DNA of 64,000 nucleotides. Origin: Sedimentitalea nanhaiensis DSM 24252. Its GTDB lineage: Bacteria > Pseudomonadota > Alphaproteobacteria > Rhodobacterales > Rhodobacteraceae. Made by a program: the position numbers and the translations under genes. Under the pieces are notes generated by a model. The model did not search any database and was not told where the DNA came from. It was given only the letters and a program-made list of their open reading frames with translations. Position 1 is the first letter of the stretch, and every line of letters starts with the position of its first letter. This document shows, piece by piece, positions 61,662 through 64,000 of this stretch. The DNA is taken from positions 2,074,534 to 2,138,533 of the forward strand of contig NZ_KI421509.1 in assembly GCF_000473225.1 (NCBI RefSeq). Direction: 5' to 3'.

Positions 61662-62103
61662 CGGCTTCTCCTTTAAGACGTCGCATCAGGTCCCGGATCG
61701 TGCTCAGATCGTCATGGCCCAGATCCGCAAACAGCATATTGACTTCCGCCTCGTGGGCGTCGGCAAGCTCTTTGAACCACGCACGTCCGGTTTGGGTCAG
61801 GCTGACATGGACAACACGTTTATCCTCCGCGCTCGGTTCGCGCATAACCAACCCGTCCTTTTCCAGACGGTCCACCACGGTTGTGGCATTGCCATTGGAA
61901 ACCAAAAGCATCTGGCTGAGCTTGCTCATCTTCACGGGTTTGCCAACACGGTACAATGCGGCGGCAACGTCGAACCGCGGCAGCGTCGTATCATAGTTCA
62001 CCCGCAGAAATTCGCGCAGATGGTTTTCCGTGCGCCGGGCGATCCGGAGAAGCCGGAGCCATGTTCTCAGACGTCGGCGCGACAAACCGTCGGATGCGCT
62101 CAT
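61645..62103 (-). CDS. MarR-family transcriptional regulator
   Basis: This 152-residue winged helix protein has [43 protein letters not shown], the MarR recognition helix, and the wing [16 protein letters not shown]. The start at 62103 overlaps the SDR stop by 4 bp. It sits inside the operon and is a likely aryl-CoA-responsive repressor, as is known for MarR proteins in CoA-dependent aromatic pathways. Confidence 0.92.
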   Translation of the reverse strand: MSASDGLSRRRLRTWLRLLRIARRTENHLREFLRVNYDTTLPRFDVAAALYRVGKPVKMSKLSQMLLVSNGNATTVVDRLEKDGLVMREPSAEDKRVVHVSLTQTGRAWFKELADAHEAEVNMLFADLGHDDLSTIRDLMRRLKGEADDKHV

Positions 62104-62840
62104 ATTTCGCCCCCCGCGATGGCAATCGCCTGGCCGTTGATCCCATCGGATCCGGGGCCGCACAACCAGCGCGCAGCGGCGGTCACCTCGGCCGGTTGAA
62201 CAAGCCGTTTCTGCGGGTTGTGCGCCGCCAGGGACGCCCTGGCCGCCTCGGGCTTCATGCCGGTTTTTGCAACGATATTGGCAACCGATCGTTCGGTCAT
62301 CTCGGTGTCGAGAAAGCCGGGGCAAAGGGCGTTCACGGTGATATCCTTGCGCGCCACCTCCAGGGCAAGCGCGCGTGTCAGCCCGACAACGCCATGTTTG
62401 GCCGCAACATAAGGCGCGACATAGGGGTAGCCTTTCAGACCCGCCGTCGAGGCAATGCTGATCAACCGTCCCCACCCGGTCATCTGGTTCAATCCCGCAC
62501 GCAGCGTCAGAAAAACACCGGTCAGGTTGACGGCCAGCATGGCATTCCAGTCGGCCAGCGATGTCCGGCCAAACGGTGCGCTGCTCGAGGCGCCGGCATT
62601 TGCAATCACGATGTCCACCGGACCGGCAGCGGCGTACAAATCCGCAACCGCGTCTTCACAGGTCACATCCGCCGGAATGGCCCGGATCCCGTCTGCCTGA
62701 GACGCGATCCCGTTCAGCGGCTCGGGGCGGCGGCCCGAAACAATCACCTCGGCCCCCAGTCCGGCAAAGCCTTTTGCCAGATCCGCACCCACACCAGAGC
62801 CACCGCCGGTGATCAATATGCGCCGCCCCGACAGTGTCAT
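62100..62840 (-). CDS. SDR-family dehydrogenase
   Basis: This 246-residue protein has [12 protein letters not shown] for NAD(P), ANAGAS, catalytic Ser in SIASTAG, and canonical YVAAK. It probably acts as a 3-hydroxyacyl-CoA-type dehydrogenase on a ring or ring-opened intermediate. The start at 62840 overlaps the stop of the flavoprotein gene by 4 bp. Confidence 0.9.
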   Translation of the reverse strand: MTLSGRRILITGGGSGVGADLAKGFAGLGAEVIVSGRRPEPLNGIASQADGIRAIPADVTCEDAVADLYAAAGPVDIVIANAGASSSAPFGRTSLADWNAMLAVNLTGVFLTLRAGLNQMTGWGRLISIASTAGLKGYPYVAPYVAAKHGVVGLTRALALEVARKDITVNALCPGFLDTEMTERSVANIVAKTGMKPEAARASLAAHNPQKRLVQPAEVTAAARWLCGPGSDGINGQAIAIAGGEI

Positions 62841-64000
62841 ACGCGGATGGCCTCCTGCGCCTTTTCCCGCAGCCGGAAGGCCTGATCGCGGCCGCTGAGA
62901 TAGGGGTCGGGCCAGCGTGTGGCCGTGTCGCCCAGGGCCGTCGCCGCATGCAGCGTCCAATACGGGTCCGCAAGATGCGGACGCGCCAGACACACCAGAT
63001 CGGCCCGCCCCGCGATCAGGATCGAATTCGCGTGGTCGGTTTCATATATATTGCCCACCGCCATCGTCGGCATGTGCAGCGCGTTGCGGATCCGGTTTGC
63101 GAACGGCGTCTGGTACATGCGGCCATATTCCGGACGGGCGTCGGTGCTGGTCTGACCGGTGGAAACATCGATAATATCCGCCCCCGCATCGCGGAACATG
63201 CGTGCGATCTCGACCGCCTCCTCTGGGGTCACACCGGTCTCTCCGACCCAGTCATTGGCGGAAATCCGCACCGACATCGGCTTGCTCGCAGGCCAGGCAG
63301 CGCGCATTGCGGCACAGACTTCCACAGGGTAACGCATCCGGTTTTCCAGACTGCCTCCATAGTCGTCGGTGCGCACATTTGACAGCGGAGAGATGAAAGA
63401 GGAAATCAGATAGCCGTGGGCGGCATGCAATTCGACCATGTCAAAGCCCGCCCGCGCCGCCATCTCGGTCGAAGCCACGAACTGGTCACAGACCTCGTCC
63501 ATTTCCGCGCGGGTGATTTCCCGTGGCGTGGCGTTTCTGGCCGACCACGCAATGGCAGAGGCCGAAATCAGCTCCCAGTTGTCCGCCTTGAGAGGCGCGT
63601 CCATTTCTTCCCAGCCCAGCTGGGTCGATCCCTTGCGGCCCGAATGCCCGATCTGCGAGCAGATCTTTGCATCGGTCTCGGCGTGCACGAAATCGACCAG
63701 CCGCGCCCATGCCGCCTCATGCTCGGGCGCGTAAAGTCCGGGGCAGCCCGGCGTGATCCGTCCGGTTTCGCTGACACAGGTCATTTCCGTATAGACCAGC
63801 CCCGCTCCGCCCTTGGCGCGTTCGGCATAATGCACAAAGTGCCAGTCGGTCGGACAGCCATCCGTGGCTTTGTATTGCGCCATTGGCGACACTACGATGC
63901 GGTTCTTCAGTGTCATGTCCCGCAGCGCATACGGCGCGAACATCGGTGCCCGTACCGGCGCATCTTCGGGCACACCGGCCTGCGTCTGGAACCAGCGTTC
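62837..64000 (-). CDS. OYE-domain part of a 2-aminobenzoyl-CoA monooxygenase/reductase-type protein (5' end outside window)
   Basis: The frame is open to the window edge, beginning [16 protein letters not shown], so the labelled start Met is a linker codon. The visible 387 residues are an old-yellow-enzyme FMN domain with [71 protein letters not shown], and [18 protein letters not shown]. In aerobic 2-aminobenzoate degradation this domain is fused behind a flavin hydroxylase, and such proteins are often labelled bifunctional salicylyl-CoA 5-hydroxylase/oxidoreductase. It hydroxylates and reduces 2-aminobenzoyl-CoA. Confidence 0.82.
   Translation of the reverse strand, partial: ERWFQTQAGVPEDAPVRAPMFAPYALRDMTLKNRIVVSPMAQYKATDGCPTDWHFVHYAERAKGGAGLVYTEMTCVSETGRITPGCPGLYAPEHEAAWARLVDFVHAETDAKICSQIGHSGRKGSTQLGWEEMDAPLKADNWELISASAIAWSARNATPREITRAEMDEVCDQFVASTEMAARAGFDMVELHAAHGYLISSFISPLSNVRTDDYGGSLENRMRYPVEVCAAMRAAWPASKPMSVRISANDWVGETGVTPEEAVEIARMFRDAGADIIDVSTGQTSTDARPEYGRMYQTPFANRIRNALHMPTMAVGNIYETDHANSILIAGRADLVCLARPHLADPYWTLHAATALGDTATRWPDPYLSGRDQAFRLREKAQEAIRV

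Noticed and set aside
62104-62475. A 124-codon N-terminal extension of the MarR regulator
   Set aside because: It is antisense-like overlap with the SDR gene in another frame; the 152-residue protein is a complete MarR.
1-64000. tRNA, rRNA or CRISPR features
   Set aside because: I looked for cloverleaf-like and repeat-spacer patterns and saw none; a tRNA or CRISPR search tool would be needed to exclude weak ones.

Overview
The window looks like a chromosomal segment of a marine Roseobacter-type alphaproteobacterium (Rhodobacterales). The reasons are a GcrA cell-cycle regulator, GC-rich codon use, the LepA, L28, HrpB, MeaB and HU complement, a small secreted protein of a kind I associate with this order, and intergenic elements ending in a 'GGATATTT...CAAGAGGAA' type motif. 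I saw no rRNA, tRNA or CRISPR array. The only regulatory RNA candidate is one leader hairpin.

Positions 1-14300 read as an accessory catabolic island. The left edge is the end of an IS21-family element that has truncated a TRAP substrate-binding-protein gene. Next come a NicC-like flavin monooxygenase, an IclR-type regulator, and a seven-gene minus-strand operon: cupin, alpha/beta hydrolase, extradiol-type VOC dioxygenase, SDR, ThDP enzyme, aspartate-dehydrogenase-like enzyme and aldehyde dehydrogenase. A second, intact TRAP binding protein and a second flavin monooxygenase follow. Four promoter regions carry the same three-half-site operator, TGAAC-N5-GTTCA-N4-TGAAC in the sense of the gene (one half-site has a single mismatch). 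This defines a local regulon, probably of the IclR protein, for import, hydroxylation and meta-cleavage of an unidentified aromatic or N-heteroaromatic acid. The right edge is a graveyard of IS3, IS21 and IS5 remnants lying against lepA.

Positions 14300-33000 are mostly core genes: lepA, a LysR-sirtuin pair, a PCuAC/DUF2946-like copper pair, rpmB, meaB plus a hydrolase, hrpB, an SDR coupled to 6-phosphogluconate dehydrogenase, a Nudix hydrolase and a PiT phosphate transporter. Interruptions are an apparently complete IS5-family element beside an AT-richer two-gene unit (membrane protein plus lipoprotein), and an unusual protein with TIKI/ChaN-like histidine motifs at 27034.

Positions 33000-52160 hold a decayed small gene, argD-argF, a Baeyer-Villiger-type monooxygenase, small enzymes, an MFS transporter, an ABC-2 permease, gcrA, a four-gene CoA-dependent operon (class II aldolase, acyl-CoA dehydrogenase, ADP-forming CoA ligase, CaiD-like hydratase) with a divergent LysR regulator, an adenine deaminase-AMP nucleosidase pair, and HU.

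Positions 52496-64000 form one long, tightly coupled minus-strand cluster fitting the aerobic CoA-dependent 2-aminobenzoate (anthranilate) pathway. It has the OYE half of a 2-aminobenzoyl-CoA monooxygenase/reductase-type protein (cut by the window edge), an SDR, a MarR regulator, an enoyl-CoA hydratase, an acyl-CoA dehydrogenase, an aryl-CoA ligase, a LivKHMGF-type ABC importer, a 4HBT thioesterase and a divergent RidA-family protein.
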